Below are positions 44,333-57,100 of a stretch of 64,000 bases of DNA, piece by piece. A model generated the notes under the pieces. It did no database searches, was not told where the DNA came from, and was given only the letters and a program-made list of their open reading frames with translations. Numbering within the stretch: position 1 is the stretch's first letter; each line of letters begins with the position of its first letter. This DNA comes from Theobroma cacao (taxonomy: Eukaryota > Streptophyta > Magnoliopsida > Malvales > Malvaceae), in the NCBI RefSeq assembly GCF_000208745.1, contig NC_030855.1:18975446-19039445 (forward strand). The letters are read 5' to 3'. A program made the position numbers and the translations under genes.

Positions 44333-47300
44333 TCTTAATTAAGTCCGGTGACCACACAAGGAGTAAAAAGGATTACCTTTTGGGATGTTGAGGATCAAGA
44401 AGACTTGAATTTTCAAGCTAAAAAGGATCACTTTTTGATTGAATTTTGATGAGAAAGTTTTGTTTCTTCACCGAGAATTGGGTTGAGCTTGTGAGATTGA
44501 CTGCTGAGAATGGAGTTGTAAAAGGCGGCAAGGAAGAAACTTGGAGTTTGAGCCTTGAGGATCCGAAGATGGTGTCTTTGTTTCAAGAATTTGAAAAGCT
44601 GTAAACCTTTGAAGCTTGTGAAGCGGCGAAAAGGCCAAGGTAGTGAAACTGAAAACAAGACAAAAAGAAATGATGCTTTGTTTTAGACCAATATCTTGGG
44701 ATTCATAAACACTGGGAGATAATCAAACACATGCATCCTTTTACAAAAAGCAGAACATTCGAGCTTCATCAAAAGTAGAGACCCAGAAACCCAAGCCAGA
44801 AGAAAACACTAGTCGGCTTTCAACCTGATCAGTTTTGAATGAAGGAAATACTTACCACTCTAATTTGTCAAAGTTGGTCTTACTTTCATAACTTAGGGAT
44901 TCAAGGATTGAAAGATGTAGAAAGAAAGAAACAAACAAGGCAGATATTTGGGTGTGGAAAATCCTGGAAGAGGATGATATATCTATGACTATGGGCGTCT
45001 CTCCGCGTGAGAGTGACCACCAGACTTCAAATAGAGAGAGACCAGACACTGCTCTCTCTCTCTCTCTGGGTGTGTTGGGATTTGGGATTGGCTCAAGCCT
45101 TTCTGGACAGACCCACAAAAGCTTCCACTAATCTAGTAATGAATTAAAATGTAATCCAAAGTTTTCTTATTCAAAAATATTTCTGAACAGCGCCCTCGTT
45201 ATTCTTTTGCCCAGATCCTTTTGGAAAGGCTGCTAAGTGATGTTGTTTTACATTGGTGTTCATTGACCCTTTTTTTCTTCTTTTACAAATATTTTATTGG
45301 TTGGAGAGACAGCAGATGTCAACTGGAATGATTAACTGTTTTCACTAATCTTAAAAATATGATTAATTTGGCAATGAGCTTGTTTAGTCAATAAGAATGA
45401 ATTATTTATTACTCCTTTTTTTTGTTTTGTTTCATGTAACGATTGAATTACGTAGATTCCACTCAATCCTAGCATATGATATTTTAGCAAAAGAAACACT
45501 TGCTAGAATCCTAAAATAAGAATTATGCTTTTACTATACATAAATAAGAATTATGCTTTTACTATACATATATATATATATATATATGTTTTTTAATTTA
45601 AAGAAGCTACACATAAAACATACACAATTTTTATTAACATATGTAAGTGCAAAACCTTGAACTTAAACCCAACATAAGAATTGAAGGCAAATAGTTAAAG
45701 AGTGTATAAAGTGTAGAGGCAAAAAAGACAGTAAAATACCTAGGACAAAAAGATTTACCAATCAAATAATTAAATATTCATTATCATTTATTAATATACA
45801 AAAAAAGAAACTTCAAAAAAAAAAAAGATAGATACTCCAAAGCTCTACAACATTCTAGAATAAAACAACTTAATCAATCCAAAAGCAACACAATGACACG
45901 TTTAATATGCTACCTTAATCTCGTTAGAGAACAAGCCTTTATCACCGAAAGAATGAAAATGAAATGAGAAAACAAAGAAAACAAATTTGGGAAAAGTCTC
46001 ACTGCTATAGCTCAAAGCTTCAATATGTAAATTAAATAAAAGAAAGTGGGTGACATTTATTATCCACCATTGTATCTACACTATATCTTAATGGATATAA
46101 GGAAATATTTATTTTGATATTTAATTTATTTATAAACTACTATATCATTATAGTTCCTACTTAAGCATGGTGTTCAATTCTGATAATAAATTGTAAGATA
46201 AATTAAATTAGGGTACTACTAAAATGAAATCATTAAGCCACAATCTTCATCAAGCGAGCCAACTAAGCCAAGCCAAAAGGGCAACTCTCCCAAGCCTGCG
46301 TGCAAATAAAGCAAGTCGCCCTATGAGGCATCATTTTAGATTAGAGCAGTGAATCAGAGCCGTTAATTCTGTCACGTGTTCGTATCAGAGCCTTCAATAT
46401 AGCAGTTTAAGCGTTAAGGTGCCGTCACCCCTCTCCAGCCAATAGTCACCGGAAACACGTGGCGGAACCCCATGATCGGTTGTGAGCATTTTGGGGCCGG
46501 GGGGTGGAGTGAGGTGTTAGGGTGACAGCTAAATCCAGTGAAGGGACTGTGAAAGCATCTGAGGTGGCGCCGTTTAATCCGTAATCTATTGGTCTGTTCT
46601 TTGCGTTGCCTACGTGCTCTAAACGAACATTGGAAAAACACCCTTTTTACCGAGCGGCAAGGTGAAATGTTATAGTCACGTGGGTTTGATTATGGTAAAA
46701 AAAAAAAAAGATTGATTCCTCATACCAACCCACTAAATGACAAAAGTAAGACTGTAACTTCACAGTTATACCGTGACCAAATTTAATAATATTATAGGGA
46801 AAAAAGGAGAAAGAATAGTTAATGAGACTGATGATAATTCTAATGCCCATTAATGTAGTAGTAAAAGATTAAAATAATTAGTTACTAAGCATGTAATTTT
46901 TGCCTTTTGGAAGAAAAGAAAAGGAAAAAACAAATAAAAGAATTGGGCAAGTCCTTACCCTTTAGCAACTGTTTCTAAGTCAAAAGGTTGACCAATTTTG
47001 CATAAATGAACATTGTCAGCAATCTCAACTACTCAACTATGGTTGTGTTATTTGGAATTGTAAATTATTCAACAAAATGAATATAAAAATTGCAAATATA
47101 CGTCCTATTTTTAAGATAATTGAATCAATTAATTTACAATGACAAGGAAATGATATTAAAAGTTCATTGTGAGTTAGGAAACCTAAAATCATATGTGTAC
47201 AAGAACAAAAATAAGAAAATAATAATTTATTTTTCATAGTTTCTCAAACTCTAATTTAATTTAGTATTCCTAAATCACATAAAAAACACTCTTGTTCAAC

Positions 47301-50181
47301 AATAAAAATATAACATTTTTGGTTGGTTTGTGTTACCATGGAAGCTTGTAGGGTGAAATAAAATATTTTCTTATTCCTATTAGGTTTATAAGAAATTAAA
47401 TTCAATGTAAATTTCATTTTTTTTTTATAAAAAAAGTACTAAACATCATTAAATTATGTACAAACCTAAATGCACACTCGAACTCCTTGATGCTTTTTCT
47501 ATTTTTTTACAAGAAAATAATAACTAATAATATAAACTATATAGAATGATCATAATTAGAAATCCAAATTGTTACTTGAAAAATCCTAACATGATTGAGT
47601 AAAAGTATGGACTTCAAAGAATAATATTATGAATTCTTGAGGCAATATTAATTTAATATAGTTTAAAAATAATTCTCAAAATGAACTGATTGACTAGAAT
47701 TTATAGTTAGGACATGCTTCTATCAAATAATAATAATAATAAAGCAGTTAGGGCATGCCTGTGTACACTACAAATAAAAGAGGTGTTCTCCTCTATATTA
47801 CATAAATGACTGCTCATAATGTTGTGAGGGGGTAGATCAGAGAATGCCCTTAAAACTTTTAAGTTTCCTTTAATATTCTATTTACTTTTTTAATTTTGTC
47901 GGTTCTATCAAAAGTTGTGTTTCATCCTTAGCCGAAAATTATGATCGAGGCCATGGGGATGAAGAATAATCCCATAAATAGCTTATTTTTGGGTACTAAC
48001 AATCATTCCACACTGGTAAAATAAAACGCAAACAATGATTAAGGTATAATTATTTTGATTAATGCATTCATCATCTCTAATTTAATTCTTCACAATTTAA
48101 AAAAAAAAAAAGAAAAATCATCTCAGTCATATCACGGTCAAAATAAATAAGAGAACATGATTTTTTTTTGGTTACATTTTGGACTTCTCACTAAAAAGTG
48201 ATATTAGCTTATAAAATTTTATGCTATTTATGTTACATTTTTGTTAATTTACAAAATTATAATACAAGTATTCAATCATTTTTAATTATTGTCTGAAAAA
48301 ATAAAATCACTTTAATATAAAAAGTTTTATTTTTTGACAGTTTTAATGTTAATCTTCATAAAACAACAAGAAATACATCGAATTTCCATTCATTTTTTCA
48401 AAGCCGAAATTATAGACTTCTTAAAGAAAATTGAATGGTTTATTTCTAGGTCCCATCTCAAAATATTTAAACGGCTATGATTAGGGGAACGGAGACCAGG
48501 ACGGGTGAGATTGCATCAAGAAGGTGAGTGTAAAGAATGATTGGAAAAAGGACTGTAGCACGAGAGAGCATGATGGGTAGTAGGGCCAGTGAGCCATGAT
48601 GGTGGGGCCCATGAGGCCCACTAAGAGAGAGTGGGTTCCTGGGCCTTAAAAGAAAAACGTCCTGTCCATGTCTTTCGCGCATGCAACACGGCTAAAATGG
48701 CGTGCCTGAAATCTTTAGTCCGGATTGACCGCTCGTTTATAAAGGTTTTTTTTTTCCCTCCTCCTCAAGTTTTCTATTTATTTAAGGTTTCATAAGTTTA
48801 AAAATGATTTATAAGTTGCCTAGTTTAATGGTTGGTATTTGATTTTCGAATAAATAGAATTGGAGTCCTTTGTTTTTAAAAATTGTCACATATTTATTAT
48901 ATTATAATTAAAATATTAATAAATTAATATAATTATCAAATAAATACATGTCTGATATATATAAATCTAGTAATAGTTTAAAAATCCATTAATGTATATG
49001 ATAGTAATCTATGTTATAAATATAAAAACATTAATAAGAAAGAGGGGAAAATATACTTGTTAAACCTCTAAAAAAAATTTCAATGATTTCTAATTTTTAG
49101 GGATTGTCAAGTTCTCCTCTCCTCTTTTTTTTTTTTTTTTTTATCTTTTATGTTTACTGTTTTCCTGTTGTGTACTTAATTGGATTGATTGACTAACTTG
49201 AGTTTACTGAGTGACGTATTTTAAAGTTTAAGATCACATAGAATTGAATTAAAAATGTTGATTCGTGACAATAACTTAATTTGTTGACAATCTAAATAAA
49301 TAGAAAATTATTTGAAAAAAAAAAAGGAAATCAAATGCATGTTAGATGTAAGGGATCTCGTCCGTACCTTTTATTTTGTTCCATTCTTATCTTCTAATAC
49401 AAGTTACAAGGAAATTACACCTAAAACCTTGAGAATTACAGAACAAAGAGAATTCTAAGTAGGCCATATCCGTAGCCGATGCAGCGAAGCAAAACCTGAA
49501 TTTGATTTCTCATTTCTAATTTAGCATCTACAAAAAAAGAAGATCTCAGTGGGAATGCAAAAAGCTTTAAACATTGGAGATGCAGAGTTTTCAATCAAAA
49601 CCAAACTGAATTTTATGAGTTGATATTCTTCGTAAAAGGATCAATTGGGAGGAGAATCAGATCAAAACCTAAAGATGTTATTCCTCATCAGTGGCTAGCT
49701 TCCTTCATGTTCTTGGCTTGTTATTTGATGTTTGACCTAATAAATATTAAAAAAGAAAAAAGAAAAGAAATTTAAGTGCCGCCTATAGGCTTAGGCTTAT
49801 ATATATGTATATGTATAGTAGTAACTCCTTCGCTCCTTTTCTTATATTCTCAGAGAAGTTGTTTTCAAACCGTCATATTGTTCTTACGCAAGATTCGATG
49901 CCTCCAGCCTTTATGTTGATTAATCAAGTCAATGCCATTAAAGCAGCTTTACATGCATGTAATGCACTTGGCAACATGGTATGCTGTCAAGAGTGAACAT
50001 TTCAAGAGCAAAAATTCCAGTTGGCTTCCGAAATTCGCTAAAACGTCATGAAATTAGTAAAAGAGTTGAAGAGTTTCTTTGCAGCAGAAACGGTTCACAA
50101 ATTCTTATTGCTAGAAAGAGATGTCTAGCTCACGGACTCAAGTCCCCCAAAAGGAGTTGGAACTGCTAGGATTGGCAATTT
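44333..50181. other. Long intergenic region upstream of Dof
   Basis: About 44340-45120 is probably the Dof 5' leader and core promoter, with a CT/GA run. AT-rich DNA follows, with AT microsatellites (45563-45588) and many A/T runs. Two less AT-rich islands, about 46250-46690 and 48470-48740, stand out; the first has three G-boxes. The rightmost few hundred bases are probably the 3' UTR of the ATP synthase g gene. No coding exon could be supported. Confidence 0.5.
46373..46682. promoter_or_regulatory. Cluster of three G-boxes (CACGTG)
   Basis: CACGTG occurs at 46373-46378, 46456-46461 and 46677-46682, within a comparatively GC-rich island. G-boxes are palindromic binding sites for bZIP and bHLH factors, and the ACACGTGGC copy is also a good ABRE. 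The island is about 2 kb upstream of the Dof start codon, with no gene on its other side for 3.5 kb. A distal Dof control region is the simplest reading. Confidence 0.45.
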
Positions 50182-52319
50182 TCAAACATAGTAACGCGTA
50201 AGTGTAAACCCTCTCCCGATTATCTCCCCGCCCCAGGACCAGGCATAGCACTCAACTCCAAACAGAGCAGCAACGCTAGCATTCTCCATGCTCCATGCGT
50301 CCTTGGTCTTTAAGAATTGTTTGAGGGAGTCGAGCTCCTTCCACAAAGCCTCGTATCGTCTAGGAATACTGCATATATATCAGGCAGAGACATCAAAGAA
50401 GTGGACAACCCATTTCATTAAGTATGGATTGCGTATCCAATTTTATTTTGTTGTCACAATGGAGCTTGACACTTTAGTCACTGGTAAGTTTGATCGAGAG
50501 CAGCAAGATCTATGACAATAAATGCAACGCGTGGCTTTGAGTGAAGACCAGCCCCATGATTGAGATATCTAGTAGGTATTAAGAAATTTGAAAGTGATAA
50601 AAGATGCCCGCATCGATCCTAGGTCTATTTATCCTTGAAAAGAAAATGATAACACCTTAAATGAACAAAGCCTCATTTGGTCTACCTGAATTCAGCCAAG
50701 TTAAGGAAACGTTTTCCACCCATGTAACTCAACTTTAGGCCTTTTCCAAGCAACTGAGCTTTCACACTTTGAATGCCACAAGTACCTGTTCTCTTTGGCA
50801 CAATGAAGCCTTGCATCAGTAATTAACTACACAACAAAACCAGCCTTTGGGCCCAATATATATTGCCCTTGAAACCAAACCATCTTGGCATGCTTGTAAC
50901 TACATGCCCACCCCAAAAGAAAGTGAAAAATCTCATAGCTGCTTCTGCTTCAAATTGCATCATTACTGTTTATTAAGCATGGAATAATTAGACAACACAA
51001 AAGCATCATGCCACTGCATCCAGTGTTCATATATCAAGCTAATTTATGCAGTAATCTTTTATCTTGCCTTTCTCTAAATCTTTCTATATGTTCCACCTTC
51101 TGCAACCATCAGAGATGAAGTCTCTCATTCTTCTCTGTTTCCTTATTCTAAAAATTCACAAGGGCATCTTTACCCTGCATCTGTTCCATGAGAACCTAAT
51201 AGAAACTGTGATGAGCCCTTCCTAGTACTCGCCCTCACTCACAAGCTTAAAGAGTACATATCATCGGAACTGGTGGATATCCAGACAGATTGTGATTTAT
51301 ATATATAGGTAATACATTACTAAGAGTTGCGAGCTAAAAATAGGATTACATGATGTGATCTTACTCTGAATTAGTTATTTTTAAGGAAATACCCTGGAAT
51401 AATATGTTAAACGAAGGAGCATACATAGTCTTTATGGATGCATCAATAACCTAATTTTTCCTTTAGAAAAAAGAAAGAGCCAATACTAGTAAGGGATTAA
51501 AGAGCTTCATATCACCAATCAATAACACAAAACTAATCTAAGTTTCAAGACCTTGTAGTATTTATTGAATATCAAGTCACGGGTAGATATCATGGTTGCC
51601 TCTACTTCTCTTATCTGATCTTAAGTTGAAGGGATCCCAAATTCATCAATTACCAACATAGAAGGACGGCGCCACAGTTTTCTAAAAGAGCATTTTAGAT
51701 ATCTAGAATTCTCCATGATAAGGACAGTGTCAAGTCAGTTAGAGATTCAATAATGATCAACGAGGGTTTGATTCAATCGGTTAGTCTTGATAATAAAAAT
51801 TTTGGCTAGACACCCGATAACCCCTCGTGAATGCTATCCATGTATTATCTAGGATGTACTTCTGGTTTTTTTTATAAAAATAAGAAGAGAATCAACGTCA
51901 ATGAGGTGGCTTTGCATACTTATGATAAGGCAAACTTAGGTCAATTATTTATTCATGGACCTACCAAGAATATATTGGTAAATTGCAGCAATATGCTAAA
52001 TGTGCATGAACATTAATTAATTCCGTATTTCAGTCAAAGTGAAAGCACTGAATTGCTGTGCAGCTGACGAATGCCCAGTATTGTACCCATTTGAAGCAGT
52101 ACAAGGTAAAAACTATTTCAATATATCTGAACGTCCAAGAAAGTACCTGGCAAGTCTAGTATAAAACAACTGCTTTGCCAACAATTGGCATGTATGTGCG
52201 CTGGATGGTTTCTGGATATATTGATTGTTTCGCTCCATCAACTCCTTGTAGTAAGAACTGCCATTCTTGGTCACAAACTGTGAAACTTGAGCTGCCTTTG
52301 TTTGCAACTTTGAAGCCAT
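50182..52319 (-). CDS. Mitochondrial F1Fo ATP synthase subunit g
   Basis: Two exons, 52319-52147 and 50368-50182, join in phase with a GT..AG intron of 1778 bp. They give 119 residues, near the usual plant length of about 122. Exon 1 encodes MASKLQTKAAQVSQF and QLFYTRLA. Exon 2 continues SIPRRYEALWKELDSLKQF, then ASVAALFGVECYAWSWGGEI and IGRGFT, before a TGA. The C-terminal hydrophobic helix with small residues is the membrane segment, through which subunit g helps dimerise ATP synthase in the inner mitochondrial membrane. There is no cleavable presequence beyond the mildly basic start, as is normal for this subunit. A TTCTTGTAG acceptor at about 52355 hints at a 5' UTR intron, with the promoter further right. 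Confidence 0.93.
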
Positions 52320-54166
52320 GCAATTCCTTCAAATGAGATCAGAATTTCATCAAGACAACGCCTACAAGAAGCCGAAGACAAACTCGCCTTTTAATCTTAA
52401 CAAGAAGTGCAATTCTTTTAACTGGTTATTTGTATAATCAATTATGCCTCACAAAAGTTTTTAAATGAAAACCCCTTAACTGGTAAGCTAGATTGAAAAG
52501 AGCAAAAAAAAAAAAAAAGAATTTTACAAAAAAATATTAACCACTTCGGTTGTTGCATTACATGCGGTTTTCTTGCTCCTTCACAAAATTAAAGCATTGC
52601 AGGAAAGTACAAAGTAGTGGGAAAAAAACAGTTCGCATAAAGTTTCAACACAAATAATTTTCATAGAAAACTATTTCTTTCCTCTTGCCACTCCTTTCTT
52701 TTCTTAGGTACCAAACAACATGCAATGCTAAGAGACATTAGGATATAACTAATAAAGATTTGGAAGAAGGAGCAAAGGAAGAACTTTGATCAATGTAAGC
52801 AAATTATACCTTTCCAGTAATTCTCTTCTTCTTCTTCTTCTTTGTTGTTTTTTTTTTTTTTTTCTTAGGTGTTGGAGAAAATGTTAAGTCTCAACTGTAT
52901 GAAACAGTGACCTTTGCTAATATGAAGCCATGAATCAAGGGGGAGGTTAGGTATTTACTTCTGACTTGTTTTGGAAGTATTCAAATGGTAATTAAGTTAT
53001 TTCTCAGATTCCTTATAAGGTTTTGAGTTTTGGGCTTTGGGGGCCTCCCCACTTCTGTGTGGGCCTCGGGATAACATCGACAAACTTGTTAGAAAGCAGA
53101 CAGACTTGGAACGGGGAGACTTTCATTCATGATCGGAGAAGAGTCTAGTGTAATTTTGGACCGGGGAGCGTCCGTTTGTGAATCAAAAACTAGAGAGAAT
53201 ATTACAAATGGATTTGACTATATTAATTTTGGAGAAGAAAATAAAATTTTCTTTCCTAGTACCAATCAAATTCAAGGTGGAGTATATAAATTGAATGTCA
53301 ATGAGGATGGAATTGATAACATATTTACATAAGAATACTCAAAATGGTATTATATTATCTGTGTGACCGACACCATTATTATTACACTGGCCCAATTACA
53401 TTGCTTTCCAAATGAAAGGACACCTTGACCAAGAAAAAAAAAGGAGGGGGGGGGGAGGGGGGCACTGAAGTCGCCAACAAGAGAAATATGAACCTAGTCG
53501 CAAATACAAAACATCCTTTTCACCAAATCTTAGAAGTTTGGTAATTTGAGTCAAAACTCAAAAGTCACTTGGCAAAGCTAGTGACAAAAATCAATTGAAA
53601 AGAAAAAAAAAAAAGGGGGCAAAAAAGATACAATTATCTAAGCTAGAGGATGAAGTTCCAAACATGACAAAAGAATCAATAAAAAAATGATGCACTGCAA
53701 GTTTCAACAGCTCCTTCCCACCAAGATTTGAGTAAAAAACTACATTTACCTTAAACCTAGAGGCAAATATTGAACATCCTTTAGTTTTGTTGTAGGAGAG
53801 CTACAATCACATTTTCTTCTAACATCAACCCAACACAAATCTAGAAACATTACTCCATCTTCTACTTTAAAAGAAGGGGGTAAAAAGAAGAAAAGAAGAG
53901 GCAAAAGGAATTTGTGAGGTTTGGGTAGAGAAAAAAGAGAATCAAGCTGCCCACCCGGGAACAAAGACAGGTTGCTTCCTCATGGATCTGTGACAGCCAT
54001 TTCTTGACCTTGATACTATAGCGTGTGCTACGGATTTTAGGGGCACCGGAAGTGTAAGAATCAATGTAGCCTTTAGCTCACTGGTTGGTGGGAAAGGAAA
54101 AGGAGCTTTCGCCATCAGCAACCAAAAAAAGTTAACCAAGCAAATACATTTATTCTTGGACAATCT
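52320..54166. other. Intergenic between the ATP synthase g and PP2A-B genes
   Basis: Upstream region of the subunit g gene and downstream region of PP2A-B. TGGGCT at 53031-53036 and TGGGCC at 53060-53065 are site-II-like elements, common in promoters of plant mitochondrial genes. A G-run lies at 53443-53462. A plus-strand ORF at 53129-53332 (67 aa) has no recognisable features, and I do not call it a gene. Confidence 0.45.
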
Positions 54167-57100
54167 TCATGCATAGTACATGTACAAGCTGTTTGCAGCA
54201 GCACAGGCAATTGAGTTTTCAGTTGGGTGCCATGCTAGGTGCAGCAACTTGGTCGTGAAATCGAAAGAATTTCCATTTGCATCAACTCCAGGGGCTTCTG
54301 CTCCTGTTATGACAAATTCACCAAAATAAAAGCATTTGAGTACAAATCAAGAACTGAAAGAATTCATTTAACTTCCTCCCTACCCCCCAAGGAGTTGAGC
54401 AAGAAACTTATCAAAAGTTAACAGGTAGTAGAGGGAAACAAATGAACACCAAATCAAAGTACCTCGTCTGACCACACGTGTTATACTGCTTAGGGATCTG
54501 GAAGGCCTTGAGGGAGTCTGAACTTGTCTCCTGAAAATACATATGGATGTTTACAGAAATCATAATTCACATCACTATTTTTTTCTCTGCTTGAGTGACA
54601 AATTTACCTCATTGGATTTTTGCTGGCTTCCAAAGTTGTCGCCTCAGTGCTTCCAGGGGCACAACCAAATACACGAAATAGATTGCTGAGATCACAGGCA
54701 AATATATATTATGATACATGGGAGAAGAAAACAACAACAACAACAAAAGGTGAAAGACTTGCTCATAAACAAACCTGTAGGAACCTGTTGCCACTCGTAA
54801 TCCATCACCACTTAGGCAACACTCAAATTTGTCAAAGATCGAATCATTTTCATACAAATCACACAGCTGAAACGATTAAAGAATGCCATAATCAGCTCAG
54901 GCACAGCACAACACAAATATGATTAGTTTCATCTCTTTTAGAAGATAGAAATCATACCCTAGGTCTTAAATATTCATGAACCTGGAACGTCGCAACTGGA
55001 CCTGAATCCATATTGATGTCCCACAACTGACAACCAAGCGATAAGTAATCAAGTTAAATGACAAGTTCTAATATCACCATAAAACAAAATATCAAGAACA
55101 CAATCAGCAATCAAGTTTAAAACCACCATAAGAAGTCTTCAGCTGAATAAAAGTAAGAACTGTGGTGAAAATTTTAAGAAAACAAAGTAGATAATAACGA
55201 ATAAAAGAAGCTATCATAACATATCCCCTCACCCCCACCTTTTCATGTCTTCATCGTATGCTCTCTACAAGATTAAAAAAAAACTGTTTGACTGTCTGAG
55301 TTCTAACCAAAATGCAACAAACCAAATTGTTGTCTCCATTTTAATCACTTTCTGTTAAATGTTTATAAACTAGATTCTTTATCCGACAGATATTTGCAGT
55401 GAAAGGTCATTAGAGATTCATGCTTTCTGCACATTACGTCATCCAATTGCAATCATATCCTTCAATGTCTAATGGAATAGGCTGATAGTTAATTAAGTCA
55501 GGGATTAAATGGCACATAAAGTCATTATGGCATGCTTAAGCAGAATTGCATACATAACGTGTCACTCATGCAATACAAAGAATAATAATATATCGAGCAA
55601 TAGCAAAAACAAGAAAAATAAAAACAATGCAAAACAAAAACAAAAAGAAACAAAGCTGAAACCTTAAGAGTCATGTAATCACGGCTAAGTATGTATCTTC
55701 CATCCTTAGCAAATTTAATATCTGAGATTGAGGCAATTATCTCTGTAAAAAATGATCTAGAACCAGGTGCCTCCGGTTCTTCAAACCTGTTGGCATACAA
55801 TAGCACTCATTATTCAGAAAGGATACTGAAAACAAATAGCAAATATACCCTCACACATCAGGATCTATAGCATGGAATTTTAAATGGAAATGTAGCAAAT
55901 TCAGCAAAAGAAACAAAAAAAGGAAAAACGCTTACAATTTGGTGTGAGAATCACACAACGCTGACTGCCGCAAATCAATGAGGCGAATTGAGCCCTTCGA
56001 ACTACTATATGCTAACATATTACAGTGGGTAGGGTGAAACTCTGCTGATGTTATAACCTCTGCAGAAATAGACATAAATATAGTTCAACACTCAACCAAA
56101 ATTATGGTTGAACAAAACTTGGGAGCTTAAAACAAACTCCAAATGAACAATTAATCTAAACAGTCATTGATGTTTGCTTATCATGGAGATGCTTTTGTGA
56201 GTTTATAGAGACACTGACATAAGAAATAATTTAGGAAAGTGAAAGCAGCACAGGAAACTGCCAATATGCAAAGAGGCTTACCAGTTAGATCCTCCATGTT
56301 TGCAGGCTTTACGTCAACAATATTGAAACTTTGATTGCTAATTTCCAAGTTCCAAAGATTTATACGCAGATCATCAGCTGATATAAAAGTTTCGCCATCA
56401 CTAAGAAATATAAGAGGGAGAGAGAGAGAGAGAGAGCATCAGTAAATTTTGGCAAATCAAGCTAATGATTAAAAGCAAAACACAGAAACATGATGTGTTT
56501 TCAAACAAAGACACATACATACTTCTCATATAACAGCATAACTGTTATAATCCAATAAAACCTAAACTGCAGACAAGTCTGAATGTCAAGAAGCTTAAAT
56601 ATCACCATAAGGATTTCAAAACAAATAACACGGACAAGAATAACAATAGCACAGAAAACATGGCGTGCAGACAATCCAATTTTAAGAGAAGTGCTAGATA
56701 ATTCTGTGATAAAAGATGAACCCTTCAAGATGCAAATATTAAGTATGAGCTGACAACTAAAATGCTTCAATGGTTGCATGGTGTAAAGCATGTACAATTG
56801 ATAGAGCCAAATTACCATATTCTCATGCAAAATGAGAATGTCATGGCTCAGAGGCCAAAAAAAGAGACAATTATTCCTAAAGAAATCTCCATTCGTAGCA
56901 TTTACATCCTATGGGCTAGAGGCTCTCCAGTTTTATCAAGATCATTAATCAACCTTTCATTTCTGATGCATGACAATATTTTCAGAGACCATTTCACAAC
57001 TATAGCTTCTTGCTTGGACATGACAACACAGCAAGTCCAGCAACAGCATGTTATTAGGGAATCAGGATTCATTAAATCATTACTGAATTAAAAAATAAAT

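Noticed and set aside
53129..53332. 67-codon plus-strand ORF
   Set aside because: No known motif, no splice-linked partners, and it sits in the probable promoter region of the ATP synthase g gene.
56762..57091. 109-codon plus-strand ORF in a PP2A-B intron
   Set aside because: Lies wholly in an intron of the opposite-strand gene, with no domain and no splice context.
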